Shown piece by piece: positions 44,202-52,172 of a stretch of DNA of 64,000 nucleotides. The translations under genes and the position numbers were made by a program. The first letter of the stretch is position 1. Each line of letters begins with the position of its first letter. The DNA is from CF-46 sp963760735. GTDB lineage: Bacteria; Chloroflexota; Limnocylindria; Limnocylindrales; CSP1-4. The stretch is from positions 868,001 through 932,000 of the forward strand of contig CAVXEB010000004.1 of assembly GCA_963760735.1 (NCBI GenBank), read 5' to 3'. The notes under the pieces are model-generated. The model was not told the DNA's origin. It searched no databases and was given only the letters and a program-made list of their open reading frames with translations.

Positions 44202-44999
44202 TCAACGCAGGGCCATCTCGAGCGCGACCCGGGCGTCCGTCCCCGGATCCCGGTCCTTCACGATGAGCGGGGTCGAGATCGCGAGGCCGAGGCTCCGTGC
44301 CCAGTCACCGGGGAGCGGTCGGGAGCCCGGGACGACGATCGCACCCGCAGGCACGACGAGCGGCCGGTCCGGCGAGCCCGTCAGCTCGACCTCGCGGACG
44401 ACATCGAACAGCCGGGACGTGCCGGTCAGCACGACCCCCGCCCCGATCACCGCTCCGCGGCGGACGAGGACGCCGTCGAGGAGCCGGGACCCGGCCCCGA
44501 CGAAGACGTCGTCCTCGACGATCACGGGCCGGGCTCCCGCTGGCTCGAGGACGCCGCCGATCGTCACCCCAGCCGCGAGATGGACCCGTTCGCCGACCTG
44601 CGCGCACGATCCGACGAGGACGTGGGAGTCGACCATCGTCCCGGCTCCCACCCACGCCCCGACGTTGACGTACGAGGGCGGCATCACCACCACGCCGGGC
44701 TCGAGGTGTGCCCCACTCCGGATCGCGGTGCCGCCGGGCACGATCCGGCGGTCCTCGCCCGGATCGATCGGCGGCAGGGCCGCCCGATCGCGGAACGAGA
44801 ACGGCCCGACATCCCAAGTGGCCGTCGTCCGATCGGCGAAGGCCGCGAGGATCGCCGCCTTGACGTCGGGATGGACGCGCCAGCCGTCGGGCGCGTCCGG
44901 GTCCGGGGCGGCGGCGCGGATGCGGCCGGCCGCGAGGTCGACCAGGACCCACCGCGGATCGAGCCCGGGCCGTCGGGGCGGCGCCGCGGTCGCGGTCAT
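44202..44999 (-). CDS. dapD: Tetrahydrodipicolinate N-succinyltransferase
   Basis: 265 aa, left-handed beta-helix acyltransferase of the lysine/diaminopimelate pathway. The hexapeptide region includes RSGAHLEPGVVVMPPSYVNVGAWVGAGTMVDSH and GSCAQVGERVHLAAGVTIGGVLEP, the DapD signature. ATG 44999 overlaps the dapA stop by 4 bp. An acetyl rather than succinyl donor cannot be excluded from sequence. It is the last gene of the dapB-dapA-dapD unit. Confidence 0.93.
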   Translation of the reverse strand: MTATAAPPRRPGLDPRWVLVDLAAGRIRAAAPDPDAPDGWRVHPDVKAAILAAFADRTTATWDVGPFSFRDRAALPPIDPGEDRRIVPGGTAIRSGAHLEPGVVVMPPSYVNVGAWVGAGTMVDSHVLVGSCAQVGERVHLAAGVTIGGVLEPAGARPVIVEDDVFVGAGSRLLDGVLVRRGAVIGAGVVLTGTSRLFDVVREVELTGSPDRPLVVPAGAIVVPGSRPLPGDWARSLGLAISTPLIVKDRDPGTDARVALEMALR

Positions 45000-45976
45000 G
45001 CCGACACCCCGTCGAGGGCCCGGATCCGGCCGCCGGTCGCCTCCGCGAGCCCAAGCCCGCGGAGCGTCGCCAGCAGGTCCGCCCTGGGACCGGGCGCGAG
45101 GGGCAGCAGCGGCAGACGGACGGCGTCGGCGTCGAGCAGGCCCATGAGCGCAAGGGCCGCCTTCACCGGGACCGGGTTCGGACCGCCGGCGAAGTTGTCG
45201 AAGAACAGCGGCAGCCATCGCTCGTGGATCCCGCGCGCACCCTCCCAGTCGCCGGCCATCGCCGCCGCGCAGAGGGCGACGAGCTCGCCCGGGATCTCGT
45301 TGCTCGCGACCGAGACGACGCCGTCGCCGCCCAGCGCGAGCACCGGCAGCGTCCACGCGTCGTCGCCGGCGAGCACGGCCACGTCGCGCGGCCGGTTGCG
45401 GCAGATCCGGGCGATCTGCTCGAGGTTGCCGCTCGCCTCCTTGATCGCGATCACCCGCGGGTGCTCGGCGAGCCGCAGGAAGACGTCGACCGGGACGTTC
45501 GTGCCCGTCCGCGAGGGGACGTTGTAGACGACGATCGGAAGGTCGCCGTCGTCCGCGATCGCCCGGAAGTGAGCTTCGAGCATCCGTCCGTCGGGCCGGT
45601 TGTAGTACGGCGCGACGACGAGCGCCGCGTCTGCGCCGAGGGCGGCCGCGCGACGCGTGGCCGCGATCGTCGCGGCCGTGTCGTTCGTGCCGGTGCCGGC
45701 GACGACCGGGACGCGGCCGCGGGACGCGCGCTCCGCGACGGTCTCGACGGTGATCGCGATCACGCGATCGCGTTCGAGCGGGGTCAGGGTGGGCGCTTCG
45801 CCGGTCGTCCCGCACGGGACGAGGCCGTCGATGCCCGCGAGGACCTGCCAGCGCACGAGCCGCCGAAGCGCCTCCTCGTCGACGGTGCCGTCGGCGGCGA
45901 AGGGGGTGACCAGCGCGGTCAGTGCACCGCGGAGCGCGGGCCGCGGGCGGGGAGTGGTGCGATCGAGCGGGAGCAT
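44996..45976 (-). CDS. dapA: 4-Hydroxy-tetrahydrodipicolinate synthase
   Basis: 326 aa TIM-barrel aldolase condensing pyruvate with aspartate semialdehyde. Schiff-base Lys179 (VIAIKEASGN), Tyr151 (VVYNVPSRTG) and the GTTGE motif (56-60) are intact. ATG 45976 has AAGGAG 7 bases upstream. The C-terminal extension (ATLRGLGLAEATGGRIRALDG) is ordinary. It sits between dapB and dapD. Confidence 0.95.
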   Translation of the reverse strand: MLPLDRTTPRPRPALRGALTALVTPFAADGTVDEEALRRLVRWQVLAGIDGLVPCGTTGEAPTLTPLERDRVIAITVETVAERASRGRVPVVAGTGTNDTAATIAATRRAAALGADAALVVAPYYNRPDGRMLEAHFRAIADDGDLPIVVYNVPSRTGTNVPVDVFLRLAEHPRVIAIKEASGNLEQIARICRNRPRDVAVLAGDDAWTLPVLALGGDGVVSVASNEIPGELVALCAAAMAGDWEGARGIHERWLPLFFDNFAGGPNPVPVKAALALMGLLDADAVRLPLLPLAPGPRADLLATLRGLGLAEATGGRIRALDGVSA

Positions 45977-46008
45977 CGGGATCTCCTTCCAGGATGGTGC
46001 GGACGGGG

Positions 46009-46749
46009 TCAGGCAGCCGGGCGGGCCGGACGGTCGATGGGGTTGCGGGTCGCGGCGACGAGGCTGTCGACGACGCGATCGAAGGGGTGGATGCCGGGCC
46101 CCGGCCGTGTCGCCCGGAGCCAGTCGATCGCGGCGAGCGCGCCGGCCGCGTAGGCGGAGCGATCGCGCGCCGTCAGGCGGAGCTCGACCGTCTCGCCGGG
46201 GGCATCGAAGGCCACCGTGTGGTGACCGGGCATCGCGCCGGACCGGACGACGGCGACCTCGTCGACATCGATCGGGAGGTGTGGCGAGATCCGGCGGATC
46301 AGCTCGCGGGCGGTGCCGGAGGGCCGGTCGGCCTTCGCCCGGCGATGCCACTCGACGACCGCCGGCTCGTATCCGCCGAGGGCGGCGGCCAGCTCGGCGG
46401 CCTCGCCGACGAGGCGCAGGAACAGAGCCGCGCCGGGTGCCAGGTTCGGCGCCACGACGGCCCATGCCCCGGCATCGAGCAGCCGGTCCGCGACGGCGGG
46501 TCGGACGGCGTCCCAGCCGGTCGTTGCCACGACGAACCGGCGGCAGCCGGCAGCCAGCCCATCCTCGATGTTGGTCAGAACGGCGCGGGCCCGGGACGCC
46601 TCGACGATGACGTCGGCGCGGGCCAGCTCGGCAGGGTCGTGACGCCCGGCCGGCGGCCGGCCGCGGACGGCGGCCGGTTCGTCGCGCGCCTCGAGGGCGG
46701 CGGCGATGGCCTGCCCGAGCGGGCCGTTGCCGAGGATGATCGTGGACAT
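46009..46749 (-). CDS. dapB: 4-Hydroxy-tetrahydrodipicolinate reductase (DapB)
   Basis: 246 aa, N-terminal Rossmann region MSTIILGNGPLGQAIA and catalytic C-terminal domain. The active-site motif reads EWHRRAKADRPSGTA (133-147): the first His (135) and Lys139 are kept, while the second His of the usual pair is Arg136. PSGTA and the GHHTVAF segment are intact. The N-terminal domain is shortened and divergent compared with E. coli DapB. ATG 46749 has AGGAGG 9 bases upstream. It is the first gene of the dap unit, behind a structured leader. Confidence 0.88.
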   Translation of the reverse strand: MSTIILGNGPLGQAIAAALEARDEPAAVRGRPPAGRHDPAELARADVIVEASRARAVLTNIEDGLAAGCRRFVVATTGWDAVRPAVADRLLDAGAWAVVAPNLAPGAALFLRLVGEAAELAAALGGYEPAVVEWHRRAKADRPSGTARELIRRISPHLPIDVDEVAVVRSGAMPGHHTVAFDAPGETVELRLTARDRSAYAAGALAAIDWLRATRPGPGIHPFDRVVDSLVAATRNPIDRPARPAA

Positions 46750-46800
46750 CGGTGCTGCCTCCTCGTGGATCGAGGAGCCATCGCGGATGGTGGAGGCCGA

Positions 46801-46879
46801 TCGTCCGTCGGACGAATCGAAGAGCCGCGGTCACCGGCTGGTGTCCGCGGCCCCTGGAGCCTCCGTGCCCGGAGGCTCC
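46801..46879 (-). promoter_or_regulatory. Structured leader of the dap operon (three hairpins)
   Basis: Between the small leader frame and dapB the minus-strand RNA can form three hairpins. The first is a 10-bp perfect stem with a 4-nt loop (46856-46865, 46870-46879). The second is a 7-bp stem extended by an inner CACC/GGTG stem (46824-46830, 46845-46851). The third is a palindromic TCGTCCG-T-CGGACGA (46801-46815). The first lies 24 bases after the stop of the leader frame, the spacing expected of an attenuator. No conserved lysine-riboswitch core was recognised. Confidence 0.5.
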
Positions 46880-46903
46880 TGTCGGTCGTTCGCTCGCGCG
46901 CCG

Positions 46904-46999
46904 TCAGAGCCCCAGGGCCCGTGCCTCCCGGCAGGGCCGCCAGAGCTTCTTCTTGGCCTCGTCGGTCAGGAAGATGCGGCGCATTTGCATACTCTGCAT
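46904..46999 (-). CDS. Candidate 31-aa leader peptide of the dap operon
   Basis: A small frame with three in-frame ATGs (46999, 46990, 46984). It encodes MQSMQMRRIFLTDEAKKKLW and a further 11 residues, with three consecutive AAG lysine codons (46946-46954) and several arginines. It ends 24 bases before a strong hairpin and 155 bases before dapB. A lysine-rich peptide in this place suggests ribosome-mediated attenuation by lysyl-tRNA level. There is no clear ribosome-binding site, so the frame may be leaderless or not translated. Confidence 0.4.
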   Translation of the reverse strand: MQSMQMRRIFLTDEAKKKLWRPCREARALGL

Positions 47000-47064
47000 G
47001 TTTCGTGGAAATGTTGCAAGTGGTTCGCGGTTGCCGTTCGGTTCGAAATCGGCCCGTGCCCTCG

Positions 47065-47092
47065 TTGCCCGGCGGGCCGAATCCGGTAGACT
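47065..47092 (+). promoter_or_regulatory. Probable promoter of tRNA-His
   Basis: A -35-like TTGCCC (47065-47070) and a -10-like TAGACT (47087-47092) are separated by 16 bases and lie about 40 bases before the tRNA. Spacing and hexamers fit a housekeeping sigma-70 promoter. Confidence 0.5.
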
Positions 47093-47132
47093 CCCGGGAC
47101 TCACGCCCGGCGCGGCCGATGCGCGTGTCCGC

Positions 47133-47206
47133 GGTGGCCTTAGCTCAATCGGCAGAGCACTGGATTGTGGCTCCAGAGGTCACGGGTTCGAACCCCGTAG
47201 GCCACC
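47133..47206 (+). tRNA. tRNA-His (GTG)
   Basis: Acceptor GTGGCCT (47134-47140) pairs with AGGCCAC (47199-47205). The anticodon arm CTGGA-TTGTGGC-TCCAG places GTG at 47167-47169. The T-arm GGGTTCGAACCCC is canonical. The extra G at 47133 and discriminator C at 47206 are the identity pair of tRNA-His. CCA is not encoded. Confidence 0.97.
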
Positions 47207-47588
47207 CCAACCCCTTTCCCCCAGGTCCGGCTCGCCTGCAACCCGGCCCGCGGGACGGCCGGCGGATCGATGCCGCTCATGGCTCTCCGCCATCGTCGAG
47301 CGTCGGGCAGGCCGGAACGCGGCGGCCGTGTCCGACTGCCATGGCGAGCGTGTTTCCGGGCCGCCACCGAGCACGGGCGACGGCAGGCGCGCCGATGACT
47401 TCGATGGACGATGGGTCAGCGCCATGGGCGGCACGACCCCGGGACGAGGGTCTGGTCGCCGTCACGGTGCTGCCCTTGGCAGTCTCGGTCGCGGCGCAGC
47501 GCCCCGGCGGCTGCACGGGATCGTGAACCGTGCAACGATCCGTGCGTCAGCTCACGGGTGGCCCGCCCGGTACGCCCAGGAGGTTGCC
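47207..47588. other. Intergenic region after tRNA-His
   Basis: No gene is supported in these 382 bases. Near the right end an imperfect inverted repeat with one bulged base (47513-47524 and 47535-47545) lies about 45 bases before the start of the small membrane protein gene. It could be an operator or a processing hairpin. Otherwise nothing recognised. Confidence 0.35.
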
Positions 47589-48026
47589 ATGGCCCACGTC
47601 TCGCTCGCGACCGGCGGTCCGGCGCCCCTCGCCTCCCCCGGCACGGTGCCAGTCGACTACCAGCCGGGTGTCTGCAACATCGGCCCTGCCGAGATCGCCA
47701 GACGGCGGCGCGCGGGCAACGTCGGCCTCATCGCGACGCTGGCGCTCTTCGCGATCCTCGTCGCCGTCGACGCGCCGCCGATCGCGCGCGTGGTCATCGC
47801 GCTCCCCGCGACGATCGCGGCGTCCGGCTATCTCCAGGCGTATCTCAAGTTCTGCGCCGGATTCGGGTCCCGCGGGATCTTCAACTTCGACGACGTCGGC
47901 ACGACCGAGCAGGTCGCAGACGCGGCCGCGCGCGCCCTCGACCGGGCCCGGGCGACGAAGATCGGGCTCGCGAGCTTCGCGATCGGCATCGCCGTGGGCA
48001 TCGTCGCGGCGATCCTGCCGATCTGA
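47589..48026 (+). CDS. Small membrane protein, unknown function
   Basis: 145 aa. ATG 47589 has AGGAGG 6 bases upstream. A soluble start containing CNIGPAEIARRRRAGNVG precedes three hydrophobic segments (about 54-73, 75-99, 125-145). A short amphipathic stretch (GTTEQVADAAARALDRARATK) lies between the second and third. The sequence is well-formed coding DNA, but I do not recognise the family. It is monocistronic. Confidence 0.7.
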   Translation: MAHVSLATGGPAPLASPGTVPVDYQPGVCNIGPAEIARRRRAGNVGLIATLALFAILVAVDAPPIARVVIALPATIAASGYLQAYLKFCAGFGSRGIFNFDDVGTTEQVADAAARALDRARATKIGLASFAIGIAVGIVAAILPI

Positions 48027-48350
48027 CGACGGACCGCGAGGCCGCCGGGGTCGAGCTGGTGGGCCGGGCAGGCGGCTCTCGACGAGCTCCGCGATCGTGG
48101 ACGTCCGGAACGGGCGGCCGGGCGGCCGGGCATGGTTCCGTCGGGCACCGCCGGGAAACCGGACGTCGGCCATTCGGCGAACTCGGGACTAGACTTGCCC
48201 GACGGCGGTGGCCTCCGCCCCTCGGTGCCGGACCTTCCTTCCGGCGGTCTCAGGCGCCTCTCAGCGACGCCCGTGACGCTCGAGCGGAGGCCCCGTCGAC
48301 GGGGGTGCGGACGCTTCCCGTGGTGAGACCAGCACGGAGATCGCTGTCGG
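48027..48350. other. Intergenic region before S1C protease
   Basis: 324 bases with no supported gene. It has GC-rich direct repeats (GGGCGGCC twice near 48111-48126) and otherwise only a GGAG site 11 bases before the protease ATG. No clear promoter, riboswitch or terminator. Confidence 0.35.
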
Positions 48351-49211
48351 ATGACCAGCGCGACGAGCGCGGCGCCACCGGAGCCCCCTTCGGGGCCGGG
48401 GCGTGTCGGCCGTGCGCGAGCCGGCGCCCGACGGGCGACGCCGTTCGTCGCCGGGATCGTCGCGACGTTCATCGCGATCGTGCTGTACGGAATCCTGAAC
48501 CCTGGCAAGCCGCCCCTGACGACACGCGACGTCAACGAGGCGATCGCCGGCGTCCTCGCGTCGCAGACCCCGGCCCCGCCACGATCCGAGCTCGTCTACG
48601 CCGCCGTCCAGCCGTCGATCGTCCTCATCGAGACCGATGTCGCCGGTAGTGGCTCCCCCGGCGCCAGCCCCTCGTTCAAGGGGCTCGGGACGGGCGTCGT
48701 CGTGAATGACGCGGGCGCTGTCCTCACCGCGCTCCACGTCGTGTCCGACGCGTCGACGATCAGGCTGACGTTCGCCGACGGGTCGAAGGCCACCGCCACG
48801 ATCGCCTCCCGGCAACCGGAGTCGGACATCGCCGTCCTCCAGCCGGACTCGGTCCCGCCGACCATCGTGCCGGCGACGATCGGCAACCCGGCAACGGTGC
48901 ACATCGGGAGCGAGGCCTACATCGTCGGCAACCCGTTCGGGCTGTACGGATCGCTCAGCGCGGGCGTCGTCTCGGGGCTCGACCGGACCTTCCAGCTGCC
49001 GGACAGCGATACCGTCGTCAAGGGTCTGATCCAGGTCGACGCGGCCGTGAACCCCGGCAACTCCGGCGGTCCGCTCGTGGATCGCAACGGTCGCGTGGTC
49101 GGCATCGTGACCGCCCTCGTCAACCCCACCAAGCAGGACGTCTTCATCGGGATCGGCCTCGCCGTCCCGATCGACGTCGCCGGCGGCGCCGCCGGTCTTC
49201 CCGCGTACTGA
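48351..49211 (+). CDS. Membrane-anchored S1C serine protease (HtrA-like, no PDZ)
   Basis: 286 aa. A Pro/Ala/Arg-rich cytoplasmic start and one membrane helix (about 31-48) hold a trypsin-like domain outside the cell. The triad is His129 (TALHVV), Asp159 (ESDIAVL) and Ser238 (NPGNSGGPL). The chain ends soon after the protease domain, so the PDZ domains of DegP-type enzymes are missing. It precedes the MoxR gene by 33 bases on the same strand and may be co-transcribed with the MoxR-VWA set, hinting at an envelope-stress role. Confidence 0.9.
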   Translation: MTSATSAAPPEPPSGPGRVGRARAGARRATPFVAGIVATFIAIVLYGILNPGKPPLTTRDVNEAIAGVLASQTPAPPRSELVYAAVQPSIVLIETDVAGSGSPGASPSFKGLGTGVVVNDAGAVLTALHVVSDASTIRLTFADGSKATATIASRQPESDIAVLQPDSVPPTIVPATIGNPATVHIGSEAYIVGNPFGLYGSLSAGVVSGLDRTFQLPDSDTVVKGLIQVDAAVNPGNSGGPLVDRNGRVVGIVTALVNPTKQDVFIGIGLAVPIDVAGGAAGLPAY

Positions 49212-49244
49212 GCCCCACGACGAACGCCTGAGGAGGTGACCCCG

Positions 49245-50255
49245 TTGGACCTCGAGACCACCACCCGCCCGGCCGCGCCGATGGAACGCCTCCTGTACGA
49301 GGTGAAGAAGGTCATCGTCGGTCAGGACCATCTTCTCGAACGGATGGCGGTCGCCCTGCTCGCGCGCGGCCACCTCCTCGTCGAGGGCGTCCCGGGCCTC
49401 GCCAAGACGATGGCGATCAAGGCGCTCGCCCAGTCCATCGGCGGAGATTTCAAGCGGATCCAGTTCACCCCGGACCTGGTGCCCGCAGACCTCGTCGGGA
49501 CCCGGATCTACAACCAGAAGACGGGTGAGTTCACGACGTCCCTCGGACCGGTCTTCACGAACCTCCTCCTCGCCGACGAGATCAACCGCGCACCGGCCAA
49601 GGTCCAGAGCGCTCTCCTCGAAGTCATGCAGGAGCGGCAGGTCACGATCGCCCACGAGTCTCACCCCGTGCCGATCCCGTTCCTGGTGCTCGCGACCCAG
49701 AATCCGATCGAGACCGAGGGCACCTACGCCCTGCCGGAGGCCCAGGTCGACCGGTTCATGCTCAAGGTCCTCGTCGGCTATCCAAGCCCGGTCGAGGAGT
49801 TCGCGATCGTCGAGCGGATGACCGGCCGGCTGGACCAGATCGGCCGCGTCCTCACGACCGATGAGCTCGTCAAGCTCCAGGAGACCGTCGACGCGGTCTA
49901 CGTCGACCCGGCCCTCGTGGAGTACTCCGTCCGGCTGACGAACGCCACCCGGTTCCCGCAGCTCCACGGGATGGCCGAGCTCGAGCGCTACATCACCTAC
50001 GGCGCCAGCCCGCGGGCATCGATCAACCTGATCCTGACCGCCCGGGCCCTCGCCTACGTCCGCGGCCGGGAGTACGTCCTGCCGCAGGACGTGATCGACA
50101 TGGCCCACGACGTCATGCGTCACCGGCTCGTGCTGTCGTTCGAGGCCCTGTCCGACAACGTCTCGCCCGACCAGATCCTGTCGTCGATCGTCAGCCGGAT
50201 CCCTGTCCCCGTCGTCCCGCTCCAGGACCACAATGGCGTCCGCATCGGCGCCTGA
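49245..50255 (+). CDS. MoxR-family AAA+ ATPase (first copy)
   Basis: 336 aa from TTG 49245, which sits 8 bases after AGGAGG; a GTG at 49236 would overlap that site. Walker A GVPGLAKT (about 48-55) and Walker B LLLADEINRAPAKVQSALLEVMQE are intact, with sensor region ATQNPIETEGTY and arginine finger DRF. MoxR proteins act as chaperones for assembly or activation of VWA-domain complexes. It overlaps the DUF58 gene by 23 bp. A close paralogue is at 60838-62070. Confidence 0.95.
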   Translation: MDLETTTRPAAPMERLLYEVKKVIVGQDHLLERMAVALLARGHLLVEGVPGLAKTMAIKALAQSIGGDFKRIQFTPDLVPADLVGTRIYNQKTGEFTTSLGPVFTNLLLADEINRAPAKVQSALLEVMQERQVTIAHESHPVPIPFLVLATQNPIETEGTYALPEAQVDRFMLKVLVGYPSPVEEFAIVERMTGRLDQIGRVLTTDELVKLQETVDAVYVDPALVEYSVRLTNATRFPQLHGMAELERYITYGASPRASINLILTARALAYVRGREYVLPQDVIDMAHDVMRHRLVLSFEALSDNVSPDQILSSIVSRIPVPVVPLQDHNGVRIGA

Positions 50256-51138
50256 GCGGATTCTCCAGCGCCTCGACTGGCAGGTCGTCCGCCGTCTGGA
50301 CGGCCTGCTCCAGGGTGACTACCGGAGCCTGTTCCACGGGTCCGGGCTGGACTTCGCCGCCCTCCGCGAGTACCAGTTCGGCGACGACGTCCGGGCGATC
50401 GACTGGAACGTCACCGCCCGGATGACCGTGCCGTACGTCCGCGAGTACCACGAGGACCGCGAGATCACGGCGTGGTTCCTGCTGGACCTCAGCCCGTCGA
50501 TCGACTTCGGGACGGTCGGCGCGGACCGCGAGAAGCGGACCGTGCTGATCGACTTCGTCGCGACCCTGGCTCGGCTGCTGACGCGGCGGGGCAATCGCGT
50601 CGGGGCGATGATCGCCGGCGGCGAGGCAGAGGTGGTCATCCCGGCCGGCAGCGGCCGGGTCCAGGTGCTCCGCCTGATCGAGGACCTGATGCGCCAGCCG
50701 CGGCTGCCGGCCGCGCCGTTCACCGACCTCGAGCCCCTCCTCGCGAGCGCCCACCGCCGGATCCGGCGTCGGTCGCTGATCGTCCTCGTCTCCGACTTCA
50801 TCGGCGTCCCGGGCTGGGATCGCTCGCTCGAGCTGTTGAACCGCCGCCACGAGCTGCTGGCGGTGCGGCTGCTCGACCCGCGCGAGGTCGACATGCCCGA
50901 CGTCGGGCCGGTCCTGATGGAGGACGCCGAGACCGGGGAGCAGCTCTATGTCGACACCGCCGACGCCGGGTTCCGGCGGCGGTTCCGAGCGGCAGCCGAC
51001 CAGCGCGAGGCAGCCGTCGCCGCGGCCTTCCGGAAGGCGGGCGTCGAGGCGGTCACGCTGTCGACCGATGACGATCTCGTCCGGGCGATCGTCCGGATGG
51101 CGATGGAGCGGCGGCTCCGAAGGCGGAAGCCGGCGTGA
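50233..51138 (+). CDS. DUF58 protein (first copy)
   Basis: 301 aa, soluble, with the family signature REYQFGDDVRAIDWNVTAR (about 46-64) and a VWA-like segment starting ITAWFLLDLSPSIDFG. ATG 50233 lies inside the end of the MoxR gene; its stop overlaps the next GTG by 4 bp. It is probably a partner of MoxR in a chaperone system. Paralogue at 59894-60841. Confidence 0.93.
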   Translation: MASASAPERILQRLDWQVVRRLDGLLQGDYRSLFHGSGLDFAALREYQFGDDVRAIDWNVTARMTVPYVREYHEDREITAWFLLDLSPSIDFGTVGADREKRTVLIDFVATLARLLTRRGNRVGAMIAGGEAEVVIPAGSGRVQVLRLIEDLMRQPRLPAAPFTDLEPLLASAHRRIRRRSLIVLVSDFIGVPGWDRSLELLNRRHELLAVRLLDPREVDMPDVGPVLMEDAETGEQLYVDTADAGFRRRFRAAADQREAAVAAAFRKAGVEAVTLSTDDDLVRAIVRMAMERRLRRRKPA

Positions 51139-52163
51139 CCTTCCAGTGGCCGTTCATGCTGCTCGCCATCGGGCTCGTCCCGGTGTTCTACCTCCTGGCG
51201 CGCGGGATCGACGAGCGCCGGCGGCAGCGCCTGACCGCGCTCGGCGGGCTCGGGCGGATGGGCACGTCCGCGGGCGTGAATGGCGCGACGCGCGCGGCGG
51301 GCGCCCGGGCAGCCGACCGGGTCGCGACGATCCTGGTCATCGCGGCGCTCGTGCTGTTCGCCATTGCGCTGGCCCGGCCGCAGGCGACCGTCGCCCTGCC
51401 CCGCGTCGAGGGCACGATCGTCCTTACGTTCGACGTCTCGGGGAGCATGGCCGCGGATGACGTCGAGCCCACCCGGATGGAGTCGGCGAAGGTCGCCGCG
51501 AAGGCGATCGTCGACCGACAGCCTCAGGGCGTCGTGATCGGGGTCGTCGCCTTCTCGGACGCGGGCCTTTCGGTGCTCGCCCCGACGGCCGACCAGGCGA
51601 CGGTCATCCAGGCGATCGACCGGCTGGGACCGTCCCGCGGCACGTCGCTGGGCCAGGGGATCATCGCGGCGCTCGGGGCGATCGAGCAGGCCGAGTCGGA
51701 CACGCCGGCCGGCTATTACAGCAATCGGTCCGCGGAGCCGACCGCGACGCCGGCGCCGGTGGCCCCGGGCAGCCATGCGGACGCCGCGATCGTCCTCTTC
51801 AGCGACGGCGAGAACAACGAGCGGCCCGATCCGCTCGCCGCCGCCCAGGCCGCCGCGGACCGCGGCGTCCGAATCCTGACGATCGGCGTCGGGACGGCGG
51901 CCGGCACGACCCTCGACCTCGACGGGTTCAAGGTCCAGACGGCGCTGGACGAATCGCTCCTCCAGGGGATCTCGCAGCTGACCGAGGGGATCTATCAGCC
52001 GGCCGCGAGCGCCGATCCGGCGAGCGTCTACGATCGGTTGGCGGAGCGCCTCGTGACCCGCGACGAATCGATCGAGATCACCGCCCTCGTCGCCGGCGCC
52101 GGGCTCATCCTGCTGGTCGCGGGCGTCGTCATCTCGCTGGCCCGCTCAGGCCGGCTGCCGTGA
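51135..52163 (+). CDS. VWA-domain membrane protein (BatA/BatB-like)
   Basis: 342 aa. An N-terminal helix and a second helix (about 60-80) precede a von Willebrand A domain with MIDAS start DVSGSMAADD (about 99) and the distal motif LFSDGENNE. A C-terminal helix (about 312-335) anchors it. GTG 51135 overlaps the DUF58 stop. The extracytoplasmic or cytoplasmic side of the VWA domain cannot be set from sequence alone. Confidence 0.93.
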   Translation: MTFQWPFMLLAIGLVPVFYLLARGIDERRRQRLTALGGLGRMGTSAGVNGATRAAGARAADRVATILVIAALVLFAIALARPQATVALPRVEGTIVLTFDVSGSMAADDVEPTRMESAKVAAKAIVDRQPQGVVIGVVAFSDAGLSVLAPTADQATVIQAIDRLGPSRGTSLGQGIIAALGAIEQAESDTPAGYYSNRSAEPTATPAPVAPGSHADAAIVLFSDGENNERPDPLAAAQAAADRGVRILTIGVGTAAGTTLDLDGFKVQTALDESLLQGISQLTEGIYQPAASADPASVYDRLAERLVTRDESIEITALVAGAGLILLVAGVVISLARSGRLP

Positions 52164-52172
52164 GGACCTGAC

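Noticed and set aside
46750..46903. T-box riboswitch upstream of dapB
   Set aside because: A GGTGACCGCGG stretch on the minus strand looks like part of the T-box bulge, but it has an extra base relative to the TGGNACCGCG consensus, and no Stem I or specifier loop was found.
46750..46999. Lysine riboswitch upstream of dapB
   Set aside because: The leader has hairpins, but none of the conserved lysine-riboswitch core sequences could be recognised. A covariance-model search would be decisive.
47140..47367. Small minus-strand coding frame over and after tRNA-His
   Set aside because: It reads the antisense of the tRNA, and the remainder has no ribosome-binding site or family features.
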